From NCBI RefSeq assembly GCF_001602525.1, contig NZ_LSYT01000002.1, positions 620,001-684,000 of the forward strand: a stretch of DNA of 64,000 nt, written 5' to 3'. This document shows, piece by piece, positions 1 through 8,561 of the stretch. Both the position numbers and the translations under genes were made by a program. A model generated the notes under the pieces. The model ran no database searches, was not told where the DNA came from, and saw only the letters and a list, made by a program, of their open reading frames with translations. Position 1 is the stretch's first letter; each line of letters starts with the position of its first letter. The DNA is from Flavobacterium chilense. GTDB taxonomy: Bacteria > Bacteroidota > Bacteroidia > Flavobacteriales > Flavobacteriaceae.

Positions 1-590
1 GTTCAGAAGGAGGAAACGCATTGGCAGATGTAATTTTAGGAAAAGTAAATCCGTCAGGGAAATTACCCTGGACGATGCCAAAACAAATCATGGATTCTCC
101 GGCACATGCCACAAATAGCTTTCCCGGAGGAAAAACCGTAAATTATGCCGAAGGAATTCTGGTTGGATACCGTTGGTTTGATACTAAAAAAATCACACCA
201 TTATATCCTTTCGGATACGGATTATCATACACCACTTTTGTTTTTGATAATGCAAAAACAGACAAAACTTCATACACAGAAAACGAAACAATCTCTGTTG
301 CTGTAGACGTAAAAAATACCGGAAAAACAGACGGAAAAGAAGTGGTTCAGCTGTATAGTTCAAAATCAGATTCGAAAATAACACGTGCCGCACAGGAATT
401 AAAAGGTTTTCAGAAAACATTAGTAAAAGCAGGAAGCTCCAATACAGTAACGATTAAAGTTCCGGTAAAAGAACTGGCTTATTACGATGTAACAACTAAA
501 AAGTGGACAGTTGAACCAGGAAAATATACCCTGAAATTAGGAAATTCTTCAAGAGACATCAAAAAAGAAATTGTTGTAACAATCAAATAA
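1..590 (+). CDS. Beta-glucosidase, glycoside hydrolase family 3, C-terminal part (5' end outside window)
   Basis: Only the last ~196 residues are present; the frame is open from base 3, so the TTG at 21 is an internal Leu and not a start. The visible part begins in the GH3 C-terminal (alpha/beta) domain with the typical EGGNALADVILGKVNPSGKLP stretch split around residue 10, followed by the GYRWFD and YPFGYGLSYTTF motifs. It ends in a fibronectin type III-like domain (about 100 residues, VKNTGKTDGKEVVQLY). GH3 enzymes of this layout release terminal beta-linked glucose or xylose from oligosaccharides. One base separates its stop from the GH5 start, so the two are co-transcribed. The exact sugar specificity cannot be read from this fragment. 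Confidence 0.93.
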   Translation, partial: SEGGNALADVILGKVNPSGKLPWTMPKQIMDSPAHATNSFPGGKTVNYAEGILVGYRWFDTKKITPLYPFGYGLSYTTFVFDNAKTDKTSYTENETISVAVDVKNTGKTDGKEVVQLYSSKSDSKITRAAQELKGFQKTLVKAGSSNTVTIKVPVKELAYYDVTTKKWTVEPGKYTLKLGNSSRDIKKEIVVTIK

Positions 591-591
591 G

Positions 592-1827
592 ATGAAAACG
601 ATAAAAAGAGGTTTACTTAGCGTTGTTTTATGTTTCTCTTTTCTAAGTATTTGGGCATGCAGTTCAGATAAAGAAGAAGAAAAACAAACAGAAAAAGTTT
701 CAGTTACCGGATTATATCCAAGTTACAATACAAATCCAATTCCGGCAGATGCCAGCGGAATGTCCAGTACAGCAGCACAACTGGCAGCCAAAATAAAATT
801 AGGCTGGAACATAGGCAACACACTCGAGGCAACCGGAGGCGAAACTGCCTGGGGAAATCCAAAAGTGACCAAAGCCCTGATCGATGCCGTTAAAGCAAAT
901 GGATTTAATGCGATCAGAATTCCGTGTTCCTGGAATCAGTACTTAGAAAACCCGGCAACAGCCAAAATAAAGACCGAATGGTTAAACAGAGTAAAAGAAG
1001 TCGTGCAATATTGTGCAGACAATAATATGTATGTAGTGGTAAACATTCACTGGGATGGTGGCTGGCTTGAAAACAATATTACCGAAGCCAAAAAAGCAGA
1101 AAACAACGCCAAACAAAAAGCGTTTTGGGAACAAATTGCAACACAATTAAGAGGTTTCGATGAACATTTGCTTTTTGCCAGTGCCAATGAACCTGCAGTA
1201 GAAGATGCTGTACAAATGGCAGTTCTGACTTCTTACCATCAAACCTTTATTGATGCCGTTCGCTCAACCGGAGGTAAAAATGCCTACAGGACATTAGTCA
1301 TTCAGGGACCAACAACAGATATTGAGAAAACCAATAAATTAATGTTGACACTCCCTACAGATAAAGTAACAAGCCGCATGATGGTCGAAGTACATTATTA
1401 TGCTCCGTGGAATTTTGGCGGATTAACCAAAGACGAATCCTGGGGGAAAATGTTTTATTATTGGGGAGCAAATTACCATTCAGCAACAGATACAGAACGT
1501 AATGCAACGTATGGAGAAGAAGCCGATTTAGAGAAAAACTTCAAACTCATGAAAACCCAATTTGTAGATAAAGGAATTCCCGTTTTATTGGGAGAGTTTG
1601 GTGCTATTCGAAGAACAACTTTAACCGGTGCTGCCTTAACGTTACATTTAAATTCAAGAGCCTATTATTTAAAAACGCTAGTAAAACAAGCTAAAGCAAA
1701 CGGATTATTACCCTTTTACTGGGATGAAGGGAATTTGGGTAACAATGGTTTCGGAATTATGAACAGAGCTAATAATACTGTTTTTGATACTCAGGCATTA
1801 AATGCAATGATCGAAGGATTACAATAG
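592..1827 (+). CDS. GH5 endo-glucanase lipoprotein, subfamily 4-like (probable xyloglucanase)
   Basis: 411 aa. The N-terminus is a lipoprotein signal with the lipidated Cys at residue 23 (SIWAC), followed by an acidic linker. The (beta/alpha)8 barrel shows the GH5 signatures GWNIGNTLEA (~71) and IRIPCSW, the acid/base Glu200 in ANEP and the nucleophile Glu335 in LLGEFG. The ETAWGNP motif after GNTLEA is common in GH5_4 enzymes, which attack xyloglucan and other beta-1,4-glucans. It is probably anchored at the cell surface. It follows the GH3 gene by 1 nt and precedes an acetylesterase and an alpha-fucosidase, which together favour xyloglucan. The subfamily call is inference; the family call is firm. 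Confidence 0.9.
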   Translation: MKTIKRGLLSVVLCFSFLSIWACSSDKEEEKQTEKVSVTGLYPSYNTNPIPADASGMSSTAAQLAAKIKLGWNIGNTLEATGGETAWGNPKVTKALIDAVKANGFNAIRIPCSWNQYLENPATAKIKTEWLNRVKEVVQYCADNNMYVVVNIHWDGGWLENNITEAKKAENNAKQKAFWEQIATQLRGFDEHLLFASANEPAVEDAVQMAVLTSYHQTFIDAVRSTGGKNAYRTLVIQGPTTDIEKTNKLMLTLPTDKVTSRMMVEVHYYAPWNFGGLTKDESWGKMFYYWGANYHSATDTERNATYGEEADLEKNFKLMKTQFVDKGIPVLLGEFGAIRRTTLTGAALTLHLNSRAYYLKTLVKQAKANGLLPFYWDEGNLGNNGFGIMNRANNTVFDTQALNAMIEGLQ

Positions 1828-1843
1828 AATAAAAAAACATCAT

Positions 1844-1909
1844 ATAAGTGATATAAGAAAATATAAGTTGAAACAACCTGTCAGGCTTAAATTTTCTTAT
1901 ATCACTTAT
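1844..1909. repeat. Inverted repeat with 19-bp perfect arms between GH5 and acetylesterase genes
   Basis: The arm ATAAGTGATATAAGAAAAT (1844-1862) is exactly complementary to 1891-1909, with a 28-nt loop. The word ATAAGTGATATAAG recurs at 57055-57068 in an unrelated gap. It could act as a hairpin that dampens read-through or stabilises mRNA between the two genes, but no T-tract follows it, so a simple intrinsic terminator is unlikely. Confidence 0.8.
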
Positions 1910-1930
1910 GTGGTTTAAATAACAAAAACA

Positions 1931-3877
1931 ATGAAAAAAATAATCTTTCTTTTTTTACTATTCAGTACAATAGCAAGCGCCAATGTTAGAATGCCTTTGC
2001 TTTTTTCTGACGGAATGGTGTTACAGCGCAACAAAGAAATTCCGGTTTGGGGCTGGGCAGATGCCAATGAAAAAGTCGAAGTTCATTTTAACAAACAAAC
2101 CAAAACCATTCAGACCGATAAAAACGGAAAATGGATGATAAAACTCAACGCCGAAAATGCTGGTGGACCTTTCGAATTATCCATTACAGGAAAAAATAAA
2201 ATCATCATAAAAGATGTTCTGGTGGGCGAAGTCTGGATTTGTAGCGGACAATCTAATATGGAATTTCAGATGTATAAAGTCATGAATGCTGAAAAAGAAA
2301 TGGCGGATTCCAATTATCCCATGATTCGTCATTTTGGTGTTGCTCAGGATTTAAGCGGAACACCAAAAGAAGATTTAAAAGCAGGAAAATGGTTAGTTGC
2401 CAATAAAGAGAACATTCGGGATTTTACCGCCGCAGGATTCTTTTTTGCTAAAAAACTATACGCCGAATTAAAAATCCCAATCGGAATTATCAATACTTCC
2501 TGGGGCGGAACCAATGTAGAAACCTGGACAAGTCGCGAAGCCTTCGAAAAAAGCAATGATTTTAAAACCATGATTGCAAATGTTCCTCAGGTAGATATGG
2601 ATGTTGCTTTTGAAGTCTACAAAAAATCAGTTTTAGAAAATCTGAAAAAAGTTCAGGGTTTTGATGTTTCCATGCAAAATGAAAACCAATTTAAAGATCC
2701 CAATTTTGAAGATCAGAACTGGCCTGAAATAAAAGTACCTTCACTTTGGGAAAACCAGCAAATAGGCAATATCGATGGCGTAGTCTGGATGCGAAAAACA
2801 ATCATTCTAACAGCTGAACAAGCCAAAACCGATGCCGTTCTACATTTGTCTAAAGTCGACGATGAAGACATAACATATGTAAACGGAGTTCAGGTAGGAA
2901 CCAATAAAATCTGGGAAACACTTCGGGTTTATAAAATTCCGACAGGAGTTTTAAAAGAAGGTAAAAATGTAATTGCGGTCAGAATTGCAGATTACTCAGG
3001 TGGCGGCGGAATCTACGGCGATCCTGCTGATCTGAAAATTCAGTTTAAAGACAAAAATATACCACTCGAAGGACTTTGGAAATTTAATGTTGTACAGGTA
3101 AAAATAGCCATTTCACCAAATACTTATCCGTCATTATTGTACAATGCTATGGTAAATCCGCTAATTCCGTATGCGTTTCAGGGTGTTTTATGGTATCAGG
3201 GCGAAGCCAATGTCTGGAGAGCCAAACAATATAAAAAAGCATTTCCGCTTCTGATTCAGGATTGGAGAACAAAATGGCATCAGGGTAATTTTCCTTTTTA
3301 CTTCGTGCAATTGTCTACTTTTAACGAGTTTAACGGAAACAGTAAAGTTGGAAGCCGTTGGGCAGAACTCCGCGAAGCACAGCTCGAAACATTAAAAGTT
3401 CCCAATACCGGGATGGTCGTTACTACAGATATTGGCAATGCAAAAGACATTCACCCAACAAACAAACAAGACGTTGGATTGCGCCTGGCGGCAATTGCCC
3501 TCAATAATGTCTACGGTAAAAAACAAATCTATAGCGGACCAACTTTTAAATCTCAGGAAATAAAAGGGAACGAAATTATTCTTACTTTCGATAATTCAGG
3601 AAGTGGATTGTCAACTTCTGATAATGCTGAAAATCTTAACGGATTCGAAATCGCAGGAGCCGACAAAGTTTTTTATTCCGCGAAAGCGATAATCAAAAAT
3701 AACAAAGTTATTGTTTCATGCGAAAATGTAAAAAATCCCGTAGCCGTTCATTATGGCTGGGCAGACGACGATACAGTAATTAATCTTTTCAATAAAGAAA
3801 AATTTCCTGCATCGCCATTCAGGACCGATAATTGGGAAATGATTACAGCAAATGAGATATATAAGGTTAGTAAATAG
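1931..3877 (+). CDS. SGNH-type acetylesterase (sialate O-acetylesterase family, CE20-like)
   Basis: 648 aa with a Sec signal (MKKIIFLFLLFSTIASA). SGNH block I is CSGQSNMEF with the probable nucleophile Ser108, block III/IV WYQGEAN lies near residue 420, and the Asp506-x-His508 pair is in DIHPTNK. A beta-rich insertion (about residues 235-385, VWMRKTI...VNGVQVG) splits the SGNH fold, as in enzymes called sialate O-acetylesterases and in the xyloglucan acetylesterases of family CE20. It would remove acetyl groups that block glycosidases. Context with GH5, GH95 and GH3 supports acetylated xyloglucan rather than sialic acid. The stop codon TAG (3875-3877) lies inside a dispersed repeat word that recurs at 9595. 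Confidence 0.88.
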   Translation: MKKIIFLFLLFSTIASANVRMPLLFSDGMVLQRNKEIPVWGWADANEKVEVHFNKQTKTIQTDKNGKWMIKLNAENAGGPFELSITGKNKIIIKDVLVGEVWICSGQSNMEFQMYKVMNAEKEMADSNYPMIRHFGVAQDLSGTPKEDLKAGKWLVANKENIRDFTAAGFFFAKKLYAELKIPIGIINTSWGGTNVETWTSREAFEKSNDFKTMIANVPQVDMDVAFEVYKKSVLENLKKVQGFDVSMQNENQFKDPNFEDQNWPEIKVPSLWENQQIGNIDGVVWMRKTIILTAEQAKTDAVLHLSKVDDEDITYVNGVQVGTNKIWETLRVYKIPTGVLKEGKNVIAVRIADYSGGGGIYGDPADLKIQFKDKNIPLEGLWKFNVVQVKIAISPNTYPSLLYNAMVNPLIPYAFQGVLWYQGEANVWRAKQYKKAFPLLIQDWRTKWHQGNFPFYFVQLSTFNEFNGNSKVGSRWAELREAQLETLKVPNTGMVVTTDIGNAKDIHPTNKQDVGLRLAAIALNNVYGKKQIYSGPTFKSQEIKGNEIILTFDNSGSGLSTSDNAENLNGFEIAGADKVFYSAKAIIKNNKVIVSCENVKNPVAVHYGWADDDTVINLFNKEKFPASPFRTDNWEMITANEIYKVSK

Positions 3878-3896
3878 TGATTAGTGAAAAGTTTTT
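3869..3896 (+). repeat. Copy 1 of a dispersed word repeat (AGTAAATAGTGATTAGTGA)
   Basis: The 19-nt word AGTAAATAGTGATTAGTGA followed by AAG and a T-run is shared with 9595-9613 downstream of pheS. Here it overlaps the end of the acetylesterase gene and contains its TAG stop codon (3875-3877). The 9595 copy is followed by a complementary arm; this one is not. Confidence 0.75.
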
Positions 3897-3938
3897 CTAT
3901 AATTACATTTTAAAAAACAATAAAAGGTAATTAAAAAT

Positions 3939-3951
3939 GTTCCATTGGAAC
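3939..3951. repeat. Short palindrome upstream of GH95 (GTTCCATTGGAAC)
   Basis: GTTCCA-T-TGGAAC is a perfect 6-bp dyad 21 nt before the proposed GH95 start. Closely related GTTCC-ATA-GGAAC palindromes occur at 27894-27910 and 27948-27962. It may be a remnant of a dispersed palindromic repeat or an operator; the resemblance to the other copies favours a repeat. Confidence 0.55.
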
Positions 3952-3971
3952 AATTCATTGGTAACATTAAA

Positions 3972-6392
3972 ATGCATAAAAAAATGAATTCAGCCCTCAT
4001 CAAAAAAACATTTCTCATCTTACTTTTCACATCTTACTATATAAACATTTCAGCGCAATCCAGTCATGTTTTATGGTACAATCAGCCTGCCGAATATTTT
4101 GAAGAAAGTTTGGTTTTGGGCAACGGAAAACTCGGAGCAACTGTTTTTGGCGGTGTTAACGCAGATAAAATTTATCTGAACGATGCCACGCTTTGGTCTG
4201 GTGAACCCGTAAATGCCAATATGAATCCGGAAGCCTACAAAAATATTCCGGCAATTCGTGAAGCGCTTAAAAATGAAAATTATAAACTAGCCGAAGAGCT
4301 CAATAAAAAAATTGAAGGCAAAAACTCTGAATCATTTGCACCTTTAGGAACATTAGAAATCAATAATTCCGAGAAAGGAAAAGCTGTAAACTATCATCGG
4401 GAACTGGATATCTCAAACGCCATCTCAAAAGTTAGTTACGAAATGGCAGGTATAAAATATACACGGGAATATTTTGTGTCAGCTCCGGATCAAATCATGG
4501 TAATCAAATTCACGGCTGATCAAAAAGGAGCTTTAAATTTTGATCTTAACTTAAAGAGTTTACTAAAATCAAATGTCGAAGTAAGAAATAATATTCTGGT
4601 GATGACCGGCTCTGCTCCAATTCATGAAAATGCAGGATATCCGGTTCAGCCAAAATACCTGCAGGTAAAAGAAAGAGGAACAAGATTTACAACTCTGATC
4701 CAAATCAAAAAAACAGATGGAAAAGTTACGAGTTCCAGAGAAACATTAACGCTAAAAGATGCAACCGAAGCCTATGTTTATGTGTCTGTTGCCACAAGTT
4801 TTAATGGTTTTGACAAAAATCCTGCAACAGAAGGACTAGACGATGTATCAATTGCATTGCAAAACCTGAACAAGGCGTTTGCAAAACCATTCGATAAACT
4901 AAAAGAAGCTCATGTTGCCGATTATCAAAAATATTACAACAGAGTAACTTTAGATTTAGGAAAAACAACAGCACCGGATTTACCAACAAACGAACGCTTA
5001 TTAAGATATGCTGACGGAAAAGAAGATAAAAATCTGGAAATCCTCTATTTCAATTTCGGACGTTATTTGCTTATCAGCAGTTCCAGAACATTGGGTGTTC
5101 CGGCAAATTTACAAGGCATTTGGAATCCATATTTAAATCCGCCCTGGAGCAGTAATTATACCATGAATATCAATCTGGAAGAAAATTACTGGCTGGCTGA
5201 AAACACTAATCTTTCAGAAATGCATTTGCCGCTTTTAAGCTTTATCAAAAACCTTTCGGTAACAGGAAAAATTACGGCAAAGACTTTTTATGGTGTAAAT
5301 CAGGGTTGGGCTTCGGCACACAATTCAGATATCTGGGCAATGACCAATCCGGTTGGAAACTTTGGAAAAGAAGATCCAAGCTGGGCATGCTGGCCGTTAT
5401 CAGGAGCCTGGTTAAGTACACATATCTGGGAGCACTACGTTTTTACACAAGATAAGAATTATTTAAAAACCGAAGGTTACCCGATTATGAAAGGAGCTTC
5501 GCAATTCTTTTTGGACTGGATGATTACCGATAAAAACGGAAATCTGATTACATCACCATCAACCTCTCCTGAAAATAAATACATTGCACCAGATGGATTT
5601 ATTGGTGCTACAATGTATGGCGGAACTGCTGATTTAGCCATGATAAGAGAATGTTTCGATAAAACGATAAAAGCGTCAAAAGTCTTAAATATCGATGCCG
5701 ATTTCAGAACAAAGCTAGAAACAGCACTTTCTAAATTTCATCCCTATCAAATTGGTAAAAAAGGGAATTTGCAGGAATGGTATTTTGACTGGAATGACGA
5801 AGAACCCAAACACCGTCATCAATCGCATTTATTCGGACTTTTCCCTGGAAATCATATCACACCGGAGAAAACCCCTGACTTAGCCGAAGCATCAAAAAAG
5901 ACTTTAGAAATCAAAGGCGACGAAACGACAGGCTGGTCAAAAGGCTGGCGTATTAATCTTTGGGCAAGACTTTGGGACGGAAATCGCGCATACAAAATGT
6001 ACAGAGAATTATTGAGATATGTAGATCCTGACGGAAAGAAAACAGATAAACCAAGAAGAGGAGGAGGAACCTATCCTAATTTATTCGATGCGCATCCGCC
6101 ATTTCAAATAGATGGGAATTTTGGCGGAGCATCAGCCGTTGCCGAAATGCTCGTTCAATCAGACGAAAACGAAATCAGATTATTGCCTGCTTTACCAGAT
6201 GCCTGGGAAACCGGTTCTGTAAGCGGTATTTGTGCCCGGGGCGGATTTGAAATCGAAATGAGTTGGGAGAATAAAATGCTGAAAAAAGCGACCATTTCTT
6301 CAAAAACCGGAGGGAAAACAACTTTGATTAATGGAGATAAAAAACAAAATGTCACATTAAAAAAAGGAGAAAAGCTAGAAGTAAACTGGTAA
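3972..6392 (+). CDS. GH95 alpha-L-fucosidase (or alpha-L-galactosidase)
   Basis: 806 aa from ATG 3972; an in-frame TTG at 3945 is possible but adds nothing before the signal sequence, and an ATG at 3984 is an alternative. The signal peptide is followed by the GH95 N-terminal beta domain (LVLGNGKLGATVFGG) and an (alpha/alpha)6 barrel. The conserved pair Asn399/Asn401 (MNINLEENYW), Glu534 (SPSTSPENKY) and Asp714 (QIDGNFGG) match the catalytic set of the family. GH95 enzymes remove terminal alpha-1,2-fucose; in a cluster with GH5 and GH3 the likely target is fucosylated xyloglucan side chains. It is the last gene of the cluster, and a hairpin follows within 30 nt. Confidence 0.92.
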   Translation: MHKKMNSALIKKTFLILLFTSYYINISAQSSHVLWYNQPAEYFEESLVLGNGKLGATVFGGVNADKIYLNDATLWSGEPVNANMNPEAYKNIPAIREALKNENYKLAEELNKKIEGKNSESFAPLGTLEINNSEKGKAVNYHRELDISNAISKVSYEMAGIKYTREYFVSAPDQIMVIKFTADQKGALNFDLNLKSLLKSNVEVRNNILVMTGSAPIHENAGYPVQPKYLQVKERGTRFTTLIQIKKTDGKVTSSRETLTLKDATEAYVYVSVATSFNGFDKNPATEGLDDVSIALQNLNKAFAKPFDKLKEAHVADYQKYYNRVTLDLGKTTAPDLPTNERLLRYADGKEDKNLEILYFNFGRYLLISSSRTLGVPANLQGIWNPYLNPPWSSNYTMNINLEENYWLAENTNLSEMHLPLLSFIKNLSVTGKITAKTFYGVNQGWASAHNSDIWAMTNPVGNFGKEDPSWACWPLSGAWLSTHIWEHYVFTQDKNYLKTEGYPIMKGASQFFLDWMITDKNGNLITSPSTSPENKYIAPDGFIGATMYGGTADLAMIRECFDKTIKASKVLNIDADFRTKLETALSKFHPYQIGKKGNLQEWYFDWNDEEPKHRHQSHLFGLFPGNHITPEKTPDLAEASKKTLEIKGDETTGWSKGWRINLWARLWDGNRAYKMYRELLRYVDPDGKKTDKPRRGGGTYPNLFDAHPPFQIDGNFGGASAVAEMLVQSDENEIRLLPALPDAWETGSVSGICARGGFEIEMSWENKMLKKATISSKTGGKTTLINGDKKQNVTLKKGEKLEVNW

Positions 6393-6417
6393 AATAATTA
6401 TAAACGCAATTTTGATA

Positions 6418-6457
6418 AAATCCGACAGTTTTTAAAAATCTGTTGGATTTGTTTTTA
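6418..6457 (+). terminator. Probable terminator of the polysaccharide locus
   Basis: AAATCCGACAG (6418-6428) pairs with CTGTTGGATTT (6440-6450), apart from one G-T position, and is followed by GTTTTT. It lies 26 nt after the GH95 stop. Confidence 0.65.
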
Positions 6458-6460
6458 ATG

Positions 6461-6620
6461 GAGAGCTTCGGAGAAGCAAAATATTTATAGAAAACAATTA
6501 ATGTCAAGAATATTAAGCTCCTGCGGAGCGATATAAAAAAACGCAATATGTTTCGCTCCGCTGAAGCTCTTTTGCAATCGCGCGATTAAATTTCTATAAA
6601 TATATTGCCCCGCTGGGACT
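6461..6620. repeat. Composite palindromic repeat block in the 326-bp GH95-cvpA gap
   Basis: The gap 6393-6718 has no gene. It contains GC-rich small palindromes in AT-rich DNA: AGCTTCGGAGAAGC (6464-6477), GCTCCTGCGGAGC (6517-6529), CGCTCCGCTGAAGCTC (6554-6569) and CCCCGCTGGG (6608-6617), with mirrored TTTATAGAAA/TTTCTATAAA words between. The arrangement resembles the dispersed non-coding palindromic repeats common in flavobacterial genomes. Confidence 0.7.
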
Positions 6621-6718
6621 TTTAAAACTTATATAATAGATTAAAAACAAAACCTAAAATAGTTTAAAAACTGCCGGGCTTTGTTTTTCCAGGTAATAGA
6701 ATTATTTTTAGTGTTTTG

Positions 6719-7246
6719 TTACTTTTCTTCTGTTTTTTCAGAATGTTCTTCTTTAAAGGTATCATACCATTTTTCAATCGAAGGATACACAAAAGCAGCT
6801 ACTTTTTTTATCGGATTATAAAAAATCGAATGATCTAAAGTTTCTTTTTTGGCAAAAGTATGGTTGAAGTTTATTTTCTCAAACAGTGCAATAAAAATAC
6901 TCAGAATCAAAATGGTCTTTAAAATCCTGAAAAAACCTCCACCCAGTTTATTTGCCCATCCCAGAAAAGCAAAATCAGCAATTCCGGTAAGGATTTTAGC
7001 CAGGAAATAAACGCCAATAACCACCAGAATAAAAGTCAGGATAAAAGCGGTAACCTGAATCGTGTTTGGGTTCCAGGAAACATGTTTCATAATCAGTTCC
7101 TTCATAAAAGAAGAGAATTTAATCGCAATATAAATTCCCAGCAATAAAGAAATAAAAGAAGCTACCTCTACAAAAAGCCCATTTTTGATGCCTTTGTATA
7201 AACTGAAAGCTAAAAGGGCACCAACAATAATATCAAAAAAACTCAT
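6719..7246 (-). CDS. CvpA family inner-membrane protein
   Basis: 175 aa. Four hydrophobic segments (about residues 5-22, 27-45, 65-88 and 100-122) are followed by a charged cytoplasmic tail ending EEHSEKTEEK. The opening FFDIIVGALLAFSLYKGIKNGLF and the central glycines are typical of the CvpA family, first known from colicin V production and more broadly linked to envelope function. No partner gene is adjacent. A TATATTTG box (minus strand, 7282-7275) lies 29 nt upstream and is a plausible promoter element. Confidence 0.85.
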   Translation of the reverse strand: MSFFDIIVGALLAFSLYKGIKNGLFVEVASFISLLLGIYIAIKFSSFMKELIMKHVSWNPNTIQVTAFILTFILVVIGVYFLAKILTGIADFAFLGWANKLGGGFFRILKTILILSIFIALFEKINFNHTFAKKETLDHSIFYNPIKKVAAFVYPSIEKWYDTFKEEHSEKTEEK

Positions 7247-7413
7247 GTTTTCTGTTTTCGTTTTAATTAAGGCGCAAATATAAACGAATTATTTTTTAGG
7301 TTCAGAGATTCAAAGAAGCAAAGGTTTCAGTCTTTTAATGAAGCACTTTTTTGATAAATTTAAATTGATATTCCTAAGTGTTGAATTTTTTAAGGTGTTT
7401 AAGTTTGAAGCCG

Positions 7414-7421
7414 TATCTTTG
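7414..7421 (+). promoter_or_regulatory. Promoter -7 box (TATCTTTG) for the 7519 gene
   Basis: TATCTTTG matches the Bacteroidetes TAnnTTTG element. No TTG is found at the preferred 19-nt spacing, so the -33 part is weak or absent. Transcription would start near 7428, giving a leader of about 90 nt that contains inverted GATTTTAGATT/AATCTAAAATC words (7450-7512). Confidence 0.5.
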
Positions 7422-7518
7422 CAAATCTAATTTTAGAGTTCAGATCGCAGATTTTAGATTATAGAAGATCTCAAATCAGCAATCAGCAACCTAAAATCAA
7501 CAATCTAAAATCACATTA

Positions 7519-7875
7519 ATGTCCAGAGATATACAACTTAAAGAGCGATGGGAAAAGCTCGTCGATATACTATCTAATCAGTTTTCGCAAGGAGAAGACT
7601 TAGATTTAGATGCCATAATTTACCTTATTGGAGTTCAGGAACTAGGAAAAGTGCACCGCGAATTCAAAAAAGATGAAAAATTAAACCTTATGCACATCGC
7701 CATTTGTCGATTATTAGAACCATACGGATTTTATGAATTTGATTTTTTTGATGCCGAAGGCTGGCCACATTACAAAGTCAAAGAAGAATTACCATCACTA
7801 AAAGCAGGAGAACAATCCGTTTTGATGAAAGAAGCGATTGTGAATTATTTTTTAGAAAGAAAATTGATCGAGTAG
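7519..7875 (+). CDS. Conserved hypothetical protein, soluble, 118 aa
   Basis: I do not recognise a named family. The protein is acidic, predicted mainly helical and has no signal or membrane segment. It begins with a charged helix (RDIQLKERWEKLVDILSNQF), has a central LIGVQELGKVHREFKKDEKLNLMHIAICRLLEPYGF region and a compact aromatic segment (YEFDFFDAEGWPHYKV). The codon use and length fit a real flavobacterial housekeeping-type small protein. Two further + strand genes precede pheS. The function is unknown. Confidence 0.75.
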   Translation: MSRDIQLKERWEKLVDILSNQFSQGEDLDLDAIIYLIGVQELGKVHREFKKDEKLNLMHIAICRLLEPYGFYEFDFFDAEGWPHYKVKEELPSLKAGEQSVLMKEAIVNYFLERKLIE

Positions 7876-7933
7876 TTTTATTTCATGATTTCAGTTTTTA
7901 ATAACTGATTAACGGTAAACAGATAAAAAAGAG

Positions 7934-8461
7934 ATGTGCAGATATGCAATGGTTTCCTATAAACCACATTACGCTTGTTTTAATTGTCGAAAGACATTTA
8001 AGAGAAGATTGATGAATGATATAGAAAGAGGCGCGAAATCAGTTGTAGAAGCCAAATGTCCACAATGTGGGGATTTAATGGCGAATATGGGACTCGATTT
8101 TGAATCGCCCAAAAAAGATGATCTCAAAAGTTGGGAACACATCAAAAGCTTATATTCGGTTGGGATTGCTTTTCATTCCTGTGGCTGTAGTGGTCCGGGC
8201 TACATCCCTAATTCTAAGGAAAAACTAATCGAATATTTTGAAGACAAGAAAGAGACATATCTTAAAAATATGGATTTTTGGCGTTCCAGAACAGAACCAG
8301 TCAATAAACAGGAGAGAGAAAAAGACTATCAGAAAAACTGGTACGAATTAAGCAGGGTTTCGTCTCAATCTAAAAAAGAAATTATTAAAAATCAGGAAGG
8401 AATAGATTTTTGGTTAAAAAGAGTGCAGGAAATCGAAAGCAAAATAAGTCTGATAAAATAG
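7934..8461 (+). CDS. Zinc-ribbon hypothetical protein, 175 aa
   Basis: Near the N-terminus two CxxC pairs (CFNC at ~15-18 and CPQC at ~42-45) are spaced like a zinc ribbon. A further cluster HSCGC follows near residue 88. The C-terminal half is charged and helical (KKETYLKNMDFWRSR, then a Lys/Glu-rich tail). A Met at 7949 (MVSYKPHYACF) is an equally plausible start. There is no signal peptide. Nucleic-acid or protein binding through the zinc site is an inference; no function is assigned. Confidence 0.7.
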   Translation: MCRYAMVSYKPHYACFNCRKTFKRRLMNDIERGAKSVVEAKCPQCGDLMANMGLDFESPKKDDLKSWEHIKSLYSVGIAFHSCGCSGPGYIPNSKEKLIEYFEDKKETYLKNMDFWRSRTEPVNKQEREKDYQKNWYELSRVSSQSKKEIIKNQEGIDFWLKRVQEIESKISLIK

Positions 8462-8520
8462 TCGCAGATTGAATATCATGACTTGTAAAGGAAACTTTAA
8501 ACTTTAAACACCATACTTGG

Positions 8521-8557
8521 AACAAATTTCTTAAATTTGTTGCTTCAATTATTGAAG
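8521..8557 (+). promoter_or_regulatory. Two adjacent dyads just before pheS
   Basis: AACAAATTT-CTT-AAATTTGTT (8521-8541, 9-bp arms) and CTTCAAT-T-ATTGAAG (8543-8557, 7-bp arms) sit back to back, ending 4 nt before the pheS ATG. They could form two leader hairpins or protein-binding dyads near the ribosome entry site. There is no T-box-like length or tRNA-synthetase attenuator peptide visible. Confidence 0.4.
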
Positions 8558-8561
8558 GAAA

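Noticed and set aside
1931..3877. Sialic acid O-acetylesterase function
   Set aside because: The family name suggests it, but all neighbours act on plant-type glucans and no sialidase or sialic acid gene is near.
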